NCBI GenBank assembly: GCA_005884765.1
Contig: VAZV01000138.1
Span: 1-52,187 of the forward strand
Reading direction: 5' to 3'
DNA length: 52,187 nt
Origin: Alphaproteobacteria bacterium
Lineage (GTDB): Bacteria; Pseudomonadota; Alphaproteobacteria; Rhizobiales; Xanthobacteraceae
Shown here: positions 27,751 to 37,491 of the stretch, one piece after another
Numbering within the stretch: the first letter of the stretch is position 1
Layout of the letters: each line of letters opens with the position of its first letter
Notes under the pieces: generated by a model
Told to the model about the DNA's origin: nothing
The model's input: the letters and a program-made list of their open reading frames with translations, nothing else
Database searches by the model: none
Translations under genes and position numbers: made by a program

Positions 27751-27856
27751 GTCGTCGTCGCCCGCGAAGGCGGGCGATCCAGTACGCCGCGGCTTCTCGA
27801 TTTCGATAACGGGTGCCTCTGGAATACTGATTCCCCGCGTTCGCGGGGATGACGAC
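27751..27856. repeat. Palindromic intergenic repeat, family B, copy 2
   Basis: The left hairpin is GCCCGC-GAAG-GCGGGC, the core AGTACGCCGCGGCTTCTCGA is shared with copy 1, and the right hairpin is TCCCCGCG-TT-CGCGGGGA. It is bounded by GTCGTC and its inverse GACGAC. It fills most of the gap between the NHL gene and the dehydrogenase gene and ends 15 bp before the dehydrogenase stop at 27871. Confidence 0.8.
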
Positions 27857-27870
27857 CGAATGCGTGCCAC

Positions 27871-28611
27871 TCATGCCGGCGCGCGGAAGCTTTGCAGGGT
27901 ACGGGTCTTGTAATCGTAGAGCTTGCCGGTCTCACCCCACGCGGGCATGCACATCGGCACGATGAATTGCGCGACCTGCTCGGGCGTCTCCAGCGTCAAC
28001 GGGTCTTCACCGGGGAATACCGTGGCGCGCATGCGGGTGCGGACCGGGCCGGGGCTGAACAGGTTGACGCGAATCCGGGTCGATGCCGTTTCATTGGCCC
28101 ACACCCGCACCAGGGTTTCCAGCGCGGCCTTCGAGGCCGCATAGGGACCGAGGTAGGCCTGCGCCTTATTGGAAGCCGCCGAAGTGATGAACACGGCGCG
28201 CCCGGCGTCGGATTTCCGAAGCAGCGGCTCCATGCAGCGGATCAGCTGGAAGTTCGCGGTGACGTTGACGGCAATTACGTCGGTCCACGGCTTCAGATCG
28301 ATGTGGCCGAGCGGCGAGGAGGGGCCGGCGACGCCGGCATTACCGACGAGGATGTCGAGCTTGCCGTGGCGCTCATGCAGCGCGGCGCCAAGCCGGGCGA
28401 TGCCGTCGAAATCGCTGAGGTTGAGCGGCACCAGCGTCGTGCTGCCGCCGTCTTGACGGATCTCGTCGTCGAGCTCTTCGAGGCCGCCTTGCGTCCGCGC
28501 CACCGCCACGATATGCGCACCGGCTTTTGCAAGCGCCCGCGCGGTGGCATAGCCGATGCCGCGCGAGGCGCCGGTCACGAGGGCGATACGGGATGCGAGG
28601 GGTGGGGACAT
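27871..28611 (-). CDS. Short-chain dehydrogenase/reductase
   Basis: A 246-residue classical SDR. The nucleotide-binding motif TGASRGIG is near the N-terminus, NAGVAG follows, and the catalytic set is Ser in ITSAASN, then Tyr and Lys in YAASKAALE. The Arg after the Gly-rich loop region and VARTQGG favour NADPH. The substrate is unknown. GGAGAG lies just before the ATG. It follows purF on the same strand, separated by 119 bp that are mostly filled by a long palindromic repeat. Confidence 0.88.
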   Translation of the reverse strand: MSPPLASRIALVTGASRGIGYATARALAKAGAHIVAVARTQGGLEELDDEIRQDGGSTTLVPLNLSDFDGIARLGAALHERHGKLDILVGNAGVAGPSSPLGHIDLKPWTDVIAVNVTANFQLIRCMEPLLRKSDAGRAVFITSAASNKAQAYLGPYAASKAALETLVRVWANETASTRIRVNLFSPGPVRTRMRATVFPGEDPLTLETPEQVAQFIVPMCMPAWGETGKLYDYKTRTLQSFRAPA

Positions 28612-28618
28612 TTCTCTC

Positions 28619-28705
28619 CGTCATGCCCGGGCTTGTCCCGGGCATCCACGTCTTTGCGGCAGGGTTTTACAGACGTGGATGGCCGGGACAAGCCCGGCCA
28701 TGACG
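28619..28705. repeat. Long palindromic repeat, family C (twin hairpin)
   Basis: The left arm (28619-28653) and right arm (28671-28705) are inverted over 35 bp with two mismatches and a 17-bp centre. Each arm also folds alone: ATGCCCGGG-CTTGT-CCCGGGCAT on the left and ATGGCCGGG-ACAAG-CCCGGCCAT on the right. The sequence CCGGGCTTGTCCCGG is one I recognise as a very common Bradyrhizobium intergenic repeat. Its edge touches the ribosome binding site of the dehydrogenase gene. Confidence 0.85.
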
Positions 28706-28730
28706 AAATCCTGGGAAATGAAGCTTCGCG

Positions 28731-30251
28731 TCAACTCGCTTCCGCCAGCAGCGAAAGCTGACGTGGCTGCGGCTCGACCTGGGTCTGGTCGGTCAGGTGG
28801 GTCGGATAGACGCCGGTAAAGCAGTGGTCCGAGAATTTCGGGTTGGCCGGATCGCGGCCGGGCTCGCCCATCGCGCGGTACATGCCGTCGATCGACAGGA
28901 AGGCCAGCGAATCCGCGCCGATCGCCTGGCGCATTTCCTCGAGCGAATGGTTCGCCGCCAACAGACCGTCGCGGTCGGGCAGATCGATGCCGTAGTAATC
29001 GGGATAGAGGATCGGCGGCGAGGCGAGGCGGAAATGCACCTCGCGCGCGCCGGCGTCGCGCATCATGCGCACGATCTTTTTCGAGGTGGTGCCGCGTACC
29101 AGGGAATCGTCGATCAGGATGATGCGCTTGCCGGCGATCGCGGCGCGGTTCGCATTGTGCTTCATGCGCACGCCGGACTCGCGAATGCTTTGCGTCGGCT
29201 GGATGAAGGTGCGGCCGACATAGTGGTTTCTGATAATGCCGAGCTCGAACGGCACGCCGGAGTGCTGGCTGTAGCCGACGGCGGCGGGTACGCCGGAATC
29301 CGGCACCGGCACCACCACGTCGACCTCGACATGGCTTTCCCGCGCGAGCTGGGCGCCAAACGCCTTGCGGACCTCATAGACGGAGCGGCCGCCGACGACC
29401 GAATCCGGCCGCGAGAAGTAGATATATTCGAAGATGCAGGGCCGGGGCGGCTTCGGCGGAAACGGCTTGTGGCTCTGCGCACCGCGCTCGTCAAACACCA
29501 GGATCTCGCCGGGCTCGACGTCGCGGACATATTTCGCGCCGATGATGTCAAGCGCGCAGGTCTCTGAGGCGAGGATCGGGCAGCCCTCGAGCTCGCCCAG
29601 CACCAACGGCCGGATGCCGAGCGGGTCGCGCGCGCCGATCAGTTTCTTGTTGGTCATCGAGACCAGCGAATAGGCGCCCTCGATCGCGCGCAGCGCCTCG
29701 ACGAAGCGGTCGATGAAGCGGTTGCGCTTGGATTGCGCAACCAGGTGCAGGATCACTTCGGTATCGGTAGTGGATTGCATCATGGCGCCGTCGCGCACGA
29801 GTTCACGGCGAAGCGTCAGCCCGTTGGTGAGATTGCCATTGTGGCCGACCGCAAAGCCACCGGCGTTGAGCTCGGCAAAAAGCGGCTGCACATTGCGCAG
29901 GATGGTCGCGCCTGTCGTCGAGTAGCGGACATGGCCGATCGCGGTACTGCCGGGCAGGCGCTCGATCACCTCGCGGCGGGAGAAGGTGTCGCCGACGAGC
30001 CCGAGCCGCCGCTCGGAATGAAACCTGGTCCCATCGAAGGAGACGATGCCGGCCGCCTCCTGGCCGCGGTGCTGCAGGGCGTGCAATCCGAGCGCGGTGA
30101 TGGCGGAGGCCGAGGGATGGCCGAAGATGCCGAACACGCCGCACTCCTCGCGTAGCGTGTCCCCTTCGAGGTCGTCCTGTAAGTGGATCCCGGGCGGGCC
30201 GGGGTTCAGATCGAGATGGGCGTCATCGGAGGGGTTTTGCATCTCGTCCAT
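28731..30251 (-). CDS. purF: Amidophosphoribosyltransferase
   Basis: A 506-residue enzyme that makes phosphoribosylamine from PRPP and glutamine, the first committed step of purine synthesis. The N-terminal Ntn glutaminase domain follows a 36-residue propeptide, with the nucleophile Cys37 in REECGVFGI. The PRPP-binding loop is IILIDDSLVRGTTSK. It belongs to the long, propeptide-bearing group (Bacillus type), but of the four cluster cysteines of the Bacillus enzyme only the first (in PRPCIFEYIYF) remains. ATG has AGAGAGGCG upstream. It follows cvpA by 20 bp. Confidence 0.95.
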   Translation of the reverse strand: MDEMQNPSDDAHLDLNPGPPGIHLQDDLEGDTLREECGVFGIFGHPSASAITALGLHALQHRGQEAAGIVSFDGTRFHSERRLGLVGDTFSRREVIERLPGSTAIGHVRYSTTGATILRNVQPLFAELNAGGFAVGHNGNLTNGLTLRRELVRDGAMMQSTTDTEVILHLVAQSKRNRFIDRFVEALRAIEGAYSLVSMTNKKLIGARDPLGIRPLVLGELEGCPILASETCALDIIGAKYVRDVEPGEILVFDERGAQSHKPFPPKPPRPCIFEYIYFSRPDSVVGGRSVYEVRKAFGAQLARESHVEVDVVVPVPDSGVPAAVGYSQHSGVPFELGIIRNHYVGRTFIQPTQSIRESGVRMKHNANRAAIAGKRIILIDDSLVRGTTSKKIVRMMRDAGAREVHFRLASPPILYPDYYGIDLPDRDGLLAANHSLEEMRQAIGADSLAFLSIDGMYRAMGEPGRDPANPKFSDHCFTGVYPTHLTDQTQVEPQPRQLSLLAEAS

Positions 30252-30271
30252 TGCGCCTCTCTTGGCTGACC

Positions 30272-30904
30272 TTAATGTGCCGCGGGTTTCTCGATCAGCT
30301 TTTTAAGGCTGTCCCGGGCAGGCTTACTGTAGCCATCGCCGGGGCTGCCGGGAGGGGGCGGCTCGGCGTCAGTTTGTTCGTCGTCCGGCTTATTCTTCTT
30401 GAATCTCTTTAAGATGGTGTTCTCGGGGTCATCCGGCAAGAGCGACATCAGCCAGTCGCCGGTGCCCTGCAGCACCAGGCGGGATTTCGCCCCCGTGATC
30501 CAGTCCGGCCGCTGCTTGTCCGGGACCAGCCAGCTGAAGAACAGGAACGCCACCACCACAATCAGGAGGCCGCGGCCGAGCCCAAACAGGAAGCCCAGGG
30601 TGCGATCGAGTGCCCCGATTCGGGAATCCAGGATCATGTCGGAAATCCGCACCGTGATGACGGACACCACAATGAGGGTACCGACGAACACGCCGGCAAC
30701 AACCACGCCGGCCGCAACGGTGTCGTTGTTGAAATAGGTCTTGGCGGTCGGCAGCAGCTTGTTGAAGGAATAAAGGGTGGCCAGTGCCGCCGCGCCCCAG
30801 GCTGCGATCGACAGGATCTCGCGCATGAAGCCGCGGACCATCGCGAGCAGACCGGAGACCAGCATCACCGCGAGCAGGATCAGATCAAGTATCGTTATCG
30901 GCAT
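30272..30904 (-). CDS. cvpA: CvpA family membrane protein
   Basis: A 210-residue inner-membrane protein with four hydrophobic segments, starting ITILDLILLAVMLVSGLLAM and continuing with an RGFMREILSIAAW stretch typical of CvpA. The C-terminal 50 residues are charged and Pro-rich (PPPPGSPGDG) and likely cytoplasmic. CvpA was first linked to colicin V production; its wider role seems to be envelope integrity. Lying directly upstream of purF is a widely conserved arrangement. Confidence 0.88.
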   Translation of the reverse strand: MPITILDLILLAVMLVSGLLAMVRGFMREILSIAAWGAAALATLYSFNKLLPTAKTYFNNDTVAAGVVVAGVFVGTLIVVSVITVRISDMILDSRIGALDRTLGFLFGLGRGLLIVVVAFLFFSWLVPDKQRPDWITGAKSRLVLQGTGDWLMSLLPDDPENTILKRFKKNKPDDEQTDAEPPPPGSPGDGYSKPARDSLKKLIEKPAAH

Positions 30905-31071
30905 CGGCTGGTGTGGTCCGCTCGTACGTTCAAACCTTGCGAATCGGCGCGTCGGTGCCGACCAAACTGAAGGGCAGATGCTGCATGCGGCAAGCTCGGA
31001 ACTGGCTCCATCCCGTTTCCCGTTTTACGCGCGGGTTGTATAGCGGCGCGGCCGGGGCGCGTCACGTCCGG

Positions 31072-32526
<1,455 letters not shown>

Positions 32527-32616
32527 TGGAGGGTGAGTCGCCGTTCGCGTTGGCTATGCAACGCTTCATAGCATGGATAGGCAGCCTGCGTACGGCACCA
32601 GCGCCGCCATGAGAAT

Positions 32617-33777
32617 TTATTGATGGATGTGATCGAAAAGTTCGGCAATCGCGGAAGCAGTCTTGATACCGGTGCCCGAAATCAACACCACGGTGCGCTC
32701 GCGGGCGCGGATGACGTTGTGCGCAATTAGTTTTGCCAGCGCCGCCGCGGCAACAGCCGAGGTCGGCTCGGCAAGCAGTCCGAGCCCGGCGAGGCGCAGC
32801 AAGGCGCCTACAATTTCTTCTTCCAACACTGCCACCGTTTCCCCACCTGTTTCCTTCAAGGCGTGGACCATTTCTCGCAGGCGCAAGGGACGAGCGATGG
32901 CGGTACCCTCGGCAATTGTTTTGTGGACCGCGCGCGGCACCGGCGTATCGATGCCCGCCGTGAAGCTCGCATCCAGTGGCGAACAGTTTAATGGCTGCGC
33001 AGCAAAGAGCCGGGGAAGTTTCGATATCTGGCCAGCGGCCAACAATTCGCTGAATCCAATGTGACAACCAAGAAGAGTGCTCCCTGCTCCGACAGGGACG
33101 ATGATGTTGTCGGGCACCTCGAACTTGAGATCTTCCCAAAGCTCATAGGCGATGGACTTTGTCCCCTGCAGGAAGAAGGGTTGCCAATTGTGGCTGGAGT
33201 AGAAGATTTGCCCAGACTGGCGTATCGCTTCGTTCTGAGACTCTTCGCGCGGCCCTTCGACCAGTTGCACCTCGGCGCCGTAAGCGCGAATCTGAGCGAT
33301 CTTTGCCGGCGAAGTGTAGGCGGGTGCGAGTATTTTGACGCGCATTCCGCCGGCCGCGCCAAATGCCGCAACGGATGCACCTCCGTTGCCTGAGCTATCT
33401 TCCAGCACCGCATTGATGCCGACCTGCCGGAGGTATGACAGCATGACAGTGGTGCCGCGGTCCTTGAAACTGCAAGTCGGGTTGAACCATTCCAGCTTGA
33501 AGAATGGCCGGAAATCGTCCCATTCCCTTTGCACCAGCGGGGTACAGCCTTCGCCCAGGGAAATCGGTCTGGAAATCTCGACCGGCAGCGAGGCCTGATA
33601 CCGCCACAGCGATCGCGTGCCACGGTCGATTTCATCACGGGCGATGCCGGGCTGCGGATTTATGAGCAGCGGCTTTAATCCATCGGCACACCAGCGCGGA
33701 CGATCCAGTGGGTAGCGGTCGCCGCCGCGGGGTTCGAGGTAGAAGGAGTGCTCGGGCTTGCGCTTGGATTGGGACAT
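32617..33777 (-). CDS. Threonine synthase-like PLP enzyme
   Basis: A 386-residue fold-type II PLP protein. The PLP lysine is in CSFKDRGTT, the phosphate-binding turn in DSSGNGGASV, and the C-terminal GTGIKTA ends the family. Layout and the ISLGEGCTPLV segment match the threonine synthase family, but many such proteins act on other hydroxy-amino acids, and a true thrC may lie elsewhere. The C-terminal half is shorter than in E. coli ThrC. ATG at 33777 is used, after in-frame GTG and TTG codons. By eye its base composition is less GC-rich than radA, which may point to later acquisition. Confidence 0.78.
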   Translation of the reverse strand: MSQSKRKPEHSFYLEPRGGDRYPLDRPRWCADGLKPLLINPQPGIARDEIDRGTRSLWRYQASLPVEISRPISLGEGCTPLVQREWDDFRPFFKLEWFNPTCSFKDRGTTVMLSYLRQVGINAVLEDSSGNGGASVAAFGAAGGMRVKILAPAYTSPAKIAQIRAYGAEVQLVEGPREESQNEAIRQSGQIFYSSHNWQPFFLQGTKSIAYELWEDLKFEVPDNIIVPVGAGSTLLGCHIGFSELLAAGQISKLPRLFAAQPLNCSPLDASFTAGIDTPVPRAVHKTIAEGTAIARPLRLREMVHALKETGGETVAVLEEEIVGALLRLAGLGLLAEPTSAVAAAALAKLIAHNVIRARERTVVLISGTGIKTASAIAELFDHIHQ

Positions 33778-33869
33778 CAACACGGTCCGTCATTCGCCTG
33801 CGAGACGATCAATGCTCCGCTGGCGTATGCCGCCGACGCGGCGCGAGGTCAACACTCCCTGATGGTTCC

Positions 33870-34754
33870 CTATTTCACCGACACGAACGGCACCGACGAG
33901 CCCGGCACCATCGTCGTCGGCAGCACGCCGTTCCAGCGTTCGGCCTGCACCAGCGTCACGAGGTTCGGATTGGTGCCGAGCGCCTTGGCGCGGGCTTCGA
34001 TGGCGGCAGCCTGTGCCTCGCCGGTGATGCGGATGTTCGTCGCCTGGGCTTCGCCGTTCAATCGCGTGGCATCGGCATTGGCCTGGGCTTCGGCGCGGAC
34101 CGCGTTGGCTTTCGCGGTCGCCTGGGTGACCGTGATCTGCGCCTGCACCTTTTCGCGCTCGGCGTTCTGCTGCAGCTTCTGCACTTCGACCTCGGCCAGC
34201 ATGCGCTGTTCAATCGAGTGCAGGTAGTTGGCGGAGAATTCGATATTTTCGAGCTGAACGCTCTCGATGACGATCATCGGATCATATTTAAGGGTGTCGG
34301 TGATGGCGTCCTTGATCGCGCTGTTGAGCGCGCCGCGGTCCTGAATGGCCTTGACCGCGGTATAGCGGCCGAACACGACCTTGACCTGCTGGTTGACGAC
34401 GGGGCTCACGACCTGGTTGACGGCCGCGTCCAGCCTGCCGAATTTGGCATAGAGATCCGAGACCTTCTCCGGCGCAGCCCGCAACGTCACGCTGATCTTC
34501 AGATCGGCCGGCTGCTGGTCGAAGGAGTAGGAGTTCATCTTGTCCCACGTGTAGGTCGCCGTGCGAACGCTGATCTTCTCGACACTGTCGAATAGCGGCA
34601 GTTTGAATCCAAGTCCGGGTTGCGCGGTGCCGATGACAGCGCCGTTGCGCAGGAGCACACCGCGTTCGGTCTGATCGACGGTGTACCAGCTTCCCAATAT
34701 GATGATGAGGGCGACAACACCGGCGACCGAAGCGGCAGCAATTCCTCTGATCAT
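33870..34754 (-). CDS. SPFH/prohibitin family membrane protein
   Basis: A 294-residue protein with one N-terminal membrane segment (ASVAGVVALIIILGSWYTV) and an SPFH domain from about residue 30: VDQTERGVLLRNGAV, then QPGLGFKLPLFDSVEKI. A long Ala/Gln/Glu-rich coiled coil (about residues 180-255) follows, with a hydrophobic end. Such proteins form large rings or scaffolds in the inner membrane that shield proteases or organise lipids. It most resembles prohibitin rather than HflK/HflC, and no partner gene is present. AGGAAC precedes the ATG. Confidence 0.85.
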   Translation of the reverse strand: MIRGIAAASVAGVVALIIILGSWYTVDQTERGVLLRNGAVIGTAQPGLGFKLPLFDSVEKISVRTATYTWDKMNSYSFDQQPADLKISVTLRAAPEKVSDLYAKFGRLDAAVNQVVSPVVNQQVKVVFGRYTAVKAIQDRGALNSAIKDAITDTLKYDPMIVIESVQLENIEFSANYLHSIEQRMLAEVEVQKLQQNAEREKVQAQITVTQATAKANAVRAEAQANADATRLNGEAQATNIRITGEAQAAAIEARAKALGTNPNLVTLVQAERWNGVLPTTMVPGSSVPFVSVK

Positions 34755-35083
34755 TTTCGCGTTCCTGATTTGGGTGATTCGAATACATTGCCAGGCCGTG
34801 CAATTATCTATGGTCTCTTAAGGAATTGGATGTGACACGCGTCCCTTCGTCGACCGATCCTGTGGGTAGGTTCAGATCGGAATAGTATTTAGCTTTGGAT
34901 TTTAGGTAGTTGCCGCCGTCGACAGCAAGGAAAGCCCGGCGGCGATGATGGCGTCCATGATCAGGCGAAAAAACATCTCGCGAGCCTCTACGGACATGCT
35001 GACACTATGCTGGCAGCAGGGTTCGATTAGTGACGTCGAGCCGACAACAGCTGGGCTTTGCGGCTAATAGAGAGGATCAGGCC
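34755..35083. other. Intergenic region without a clear gene
   Basis: 329 bp between the divergent SPFH and GFA genes. It is AT-richer than its surroundings between 34810 and 34910. A 31-codon frame on the minus strand (34902-34997) has no ribosome binding site. No promoter could be fixed and no repeat was seen. Confidence 0.5.
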
Positions 35084-35452
35084 ATGACGATCAATGGAAG
35101 CTGCCATTGCGGCAACACCCGGTTCGAATTGAGCGATGAGCCCAGCGGCGTGACGCGCTGCACCTGCTCGCTGTGCTCGAAGCGCGGCGCGCTCTGGGCT
35201 TACTTTACACCGGCGCAGTTTCGCCTGACCACGCCGATAGAGAACGTCGCGACCTATCAATGGAAGAGCCGTGCGGTCAAACACCATTTCTGTGCCAGTT
35301 GCGGTTGCGGCACCTATTCCGAATCGCCGGACTGGTCGACCGGCAAGCCCGATTTCGAGAATCCGCGAATTGGGGTCAATGCGCGGCTGTTGGATGATTT
35401 CGATCTCGATGCCGTGCCGGTGACGGTGATCGACGGCAAGAATTTGTGGTGA
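35084..35452 (+). CDS. GFA family zinc protein
   Basis: A 122-residue protein of the GFA (glutathione-dependent formaldehyde-activating enzyme) family. Zinc ligands are visible in three groups: CHCG near the N-terminus, CTCSLC with RGALW after it, and FCASCGCGTYSE. Most family members are uncharacterised and the formaldehyde-glutathione reaction is not assured here. ATG at 35084 is preceded by AGGATCAGG. The frame reaching back to 35030 is not supported. It appears to be monocistronic. Confidence 0.85.
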   Translation: MTINGSCHCGNTRFELSDEPSGVTRCTCSLCSKRGALWAYFTPAQFRLTTPIENVATYQWKSRAVKHHFCASCGCGTYSESPDWSTGKPDFENPRIGVNARLLDDFDLDAVPVTVIDGKNLW

Positions 35453-35629
35453 CGCCGGCACCAGCCTCATCCTGAGATTCGGATTCAAGCGGGTTAGCAA
35501 AGGTCGTGGGGCTCATGATTAACCACGCGTCTCCGCTAAAGCAAAAATGCCAGCGATATCGCGGCTGGGCTGTTAGAATTTGAAGCGTATTCAATTCATC
35601 TCGCATTCAAAGAAATTGAGTGAGCCGCG

Positions 35630-35935
35630 ATGATGAACGAGCCTTTTTCCGCTCTCGACCGCCACGCCGTCCTCAGCGGATCAGATGACGGCTTTCCGTG
35701 GTACGCAAGCGCCATGCTGGCGGTGGAAGCTGGCGAGGTGGTCGGCCTGCGGCTTTCAAAATTCGCCGCGCACGACGAAGATTCGGAGCGCGAAGCAAGG
35801 CTGATGGTGAGCGAAAAGATTTTCGCGGCTTTCGAGGCCGGCGCCAATTGGCTGGCCGGCGCGAGCCCGGGTTCAATCATCGCGCGCTATCGCGAGCACG
35901 TCGCCGCCAATGCCAGGCGACTTTCGCAGGGCTAA
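35630..35935 (+). CDS. Hypothetical protein
   Basis: A 101-residue soluble protein with no domain I can name. It has a compact opening (MNEPFSALDRHAVLSGSDD), a hydrophobic strand and two amphipathic helices ending in RYREHVAANARRLSQG. Proteins of this look occur widely in Bradyrhizobium. The start is MM; the second ATG at 35633 may be the real one. A weak GAG lies upstream. There is no operon partner. Confidence 0.6.
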   Translation: MMNEPFSALDRHAVLSGSDDGFPWYASAMLAVEAGEVVGLRLSKFAAHDEDSEREARLMVSEKIFAAFEAGANWLAGASPGSIIARYREHVAANARRLSQG

Positions 35936-36684
35936 TTGACAACGACCCGCGGCCGCCCGCACAGGGGGCGGTTGGCGTTGCCCGACGGGCAGCATTAGTG
36001 TGTGCTATGTCGCGATTACACCACCACTTAGTCAATGTCGCATTTTGCTGCACTCGATTTCTGATCGAATGCTTGACGCGCACCCCAAATCAGCGATTTT
36101 CTGTCCGGCGTCTCGTGCCCTCCAAGAGGGGCGTATCGCGATCGTCACGGACGTTGGGCGCGAGATGCGGTGGACGCTTTGGCGACGCAAGACGAACGTT
36201 GCTTTTGGCGGACGGCGAAGCCGTGTGGTCCTGACGCCCCGACGCTGGCGTCAAGTTTCGCGTGAAGCGATTCCTGCGAAGCGACAGTGGCAAAACAGCC
36301 CGGTCACTGGGGAGAGCCGGAATAAGCCGTAAACCATTGCGCAGGGAAGGTCGGAATGTTTCGGCGAACCTGTGGCGACGACGCTCGCGCGCTTTTTTGT
36401 TTGCGTGCGAGGCTGCGGGTGCATCGAGCACCCGGCTTTCCCTGCGCCCTCTGTTTTCTTTGGCGCGACGAATTGCTTGCACAACTCGGGCGCATTCGCG
36501 CCTGGAGAGTGCGGACGCGTGTGTCGGTCGTCATTGCGAGGAGCGAACGCGACGAAGCAATCCATTCTTTCTTTATGCCGCGGTATGGATTGCTTCGCTG
36601 GCCTCGCAATGACGATGACAGGGCTGTTTGAAATTCGAATCCGACTTTGTGATGCGGCGACCAAGCGCCGTAGGACAAAAAAAT
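35936..36684. repeat. Gene-poor mosaic region with repeats
   Basis: About 750 bp without a credible gene. Translations on either strand are Arg-, Ser- and Cys-rich and overlap freely. The part from about 36090 to 36500 has a sequence type I recognise from Bradyrhizobium genomes, where it recurs and is often mis-annotated as small hypothetical proteins. It contains GGGTGCATCGAGCACCC, a small hairpin at 36417-36433. The family D palindrome closes it at 36529-36614. Confidence 0.6.
36529..36614. repeat. Palindromic intergenic repeat, family D
   Basis: The left arm CGTCATTGCGAGGAGCGAA (from 36529), continuing to GAAGCAATCCAT at 36565, is mirrored by ATGGATTGCTTCG (from 36585) through CCTCGCAATGACG (to 36614), with a bulge in the left arm. 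CGTCATTGCGAG and GAAGCAATCC are hallmarks of a repeat that is widespread in Bradyrhizobium and many other bacteria. Confidence 0.85.
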
Positions 36685-37455
36685 CTAGCTCAACTGGATC
36701 CACGCCGGGGCATGGTCGCTGGCGCCTTCTTCGCCGCGGATCTTGCGGTCGACGCCCGCCTTCACAAGACGCGGCGCAAGCTTCGGGCTCAACAACAAAT
36801 GATCGAGCCGCAAGCCGGCGTCGCGCGGCCATCGGTTGCGTTTGTAATCCCAGAAGGTGAACATCGGCTTCGACGGGTGCAGCTTGCGGATCGCATCGGT
36901 CCACCCTTGCTCGACCAGCGACTTGAACGCGGCGCGGCTCTTCGGCTGGATCAGTGCGTCGTTGTCCCATGAGCGTGTTGGATAGATGTCAAGCTCGGCC
37001 GGCGCGACGTTGTAGTCGCCAACCAGCGCCACCGGCAGGTCCTGCTTGATAAATTTCGCGGCGTGCCGGCGCAGCCGCGCGAACCAGTCGAGCTTGAAGT
37101 CGAATTTCGGTCCCGGCTGCGGATTGCCATTCGGCAGATAGAGGCTGGTTACGATGATGCCGTTGACGGCGGCCTCGATATAACGCGCCTCCGTGTCGTC
37201 GTTGTCTCCCGGCAATTCCGTCCTGATCAGGACCGGATCGGCGTTGCGTGCGAGGATGGCGACGCCGTTCCAGGTCTTTTGTCCGCGCCAAACCGCGCCG
37301 TAGCCGGCCTTTTCGATTGCATCAACCGGAAAATGGGCATCAGCCGACTTCAGCTCTTGCAGGCAAACCACGTCGGGTCTTGCCGCGCGCAGCCAGCGCA
37401 ACAAGTTCGGCAGGCGGCGGTTGATATTGTTGATGTTGAATGTCGCGATCTTCAT
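36685..37455 (-). CDS. xth: Exodeoxyribonuclease III
   Basis: A 256-residue endonuclease/exonuclease/phosphatase fold protein. Catalytic motifs are FNINNINRR (Asn), LQELKS (metal-binding Glu), GDYNVAP (Asp and Asn), LRLDHLLLS and SDHAP (general-base His). It acts at abasic sites and removes 3' blocks during base-excision repair. Length and motif order match the XthA group. The divergent Cys-rich gene starts 36 bp away, so the two share a short promoter region. Confidence 0.92.
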   Translation of the reverse strand: MKIATFNINNINRRLPNLLRWLRAARPDVVCLQELKSADAHFPVDAIEKAGYGAVWRGQKTWNGVAILARNADPVLIRTELPGDNDDTEARYIEAAVNGIIVTSLYLPNGNPQPGPKFDFKLDWFARLRRHAAKFIKQDLPVALVGDYNVAPAELDIYPTRSWDNDALIQPKSRAAFKSLVEQGWTDAIRKLHPSKPMFTFWDYKRNRWPRDAGLRLDHLLLSPKLAPRLVKAGVDRKIRGEEGASDHAPAWIQLS

Positions 37456-37491
37456 GTAGAGAGAAGCCGATCGTGTCCCACCGGAGGTCCC

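Noticed and set aside
34902..34997. 31-codon minus-strand frame with a hydrophobic middle
   Set aside because: No ribosome binding site and the hydrophobic part is too short and interrupted to be called a membrane protein.
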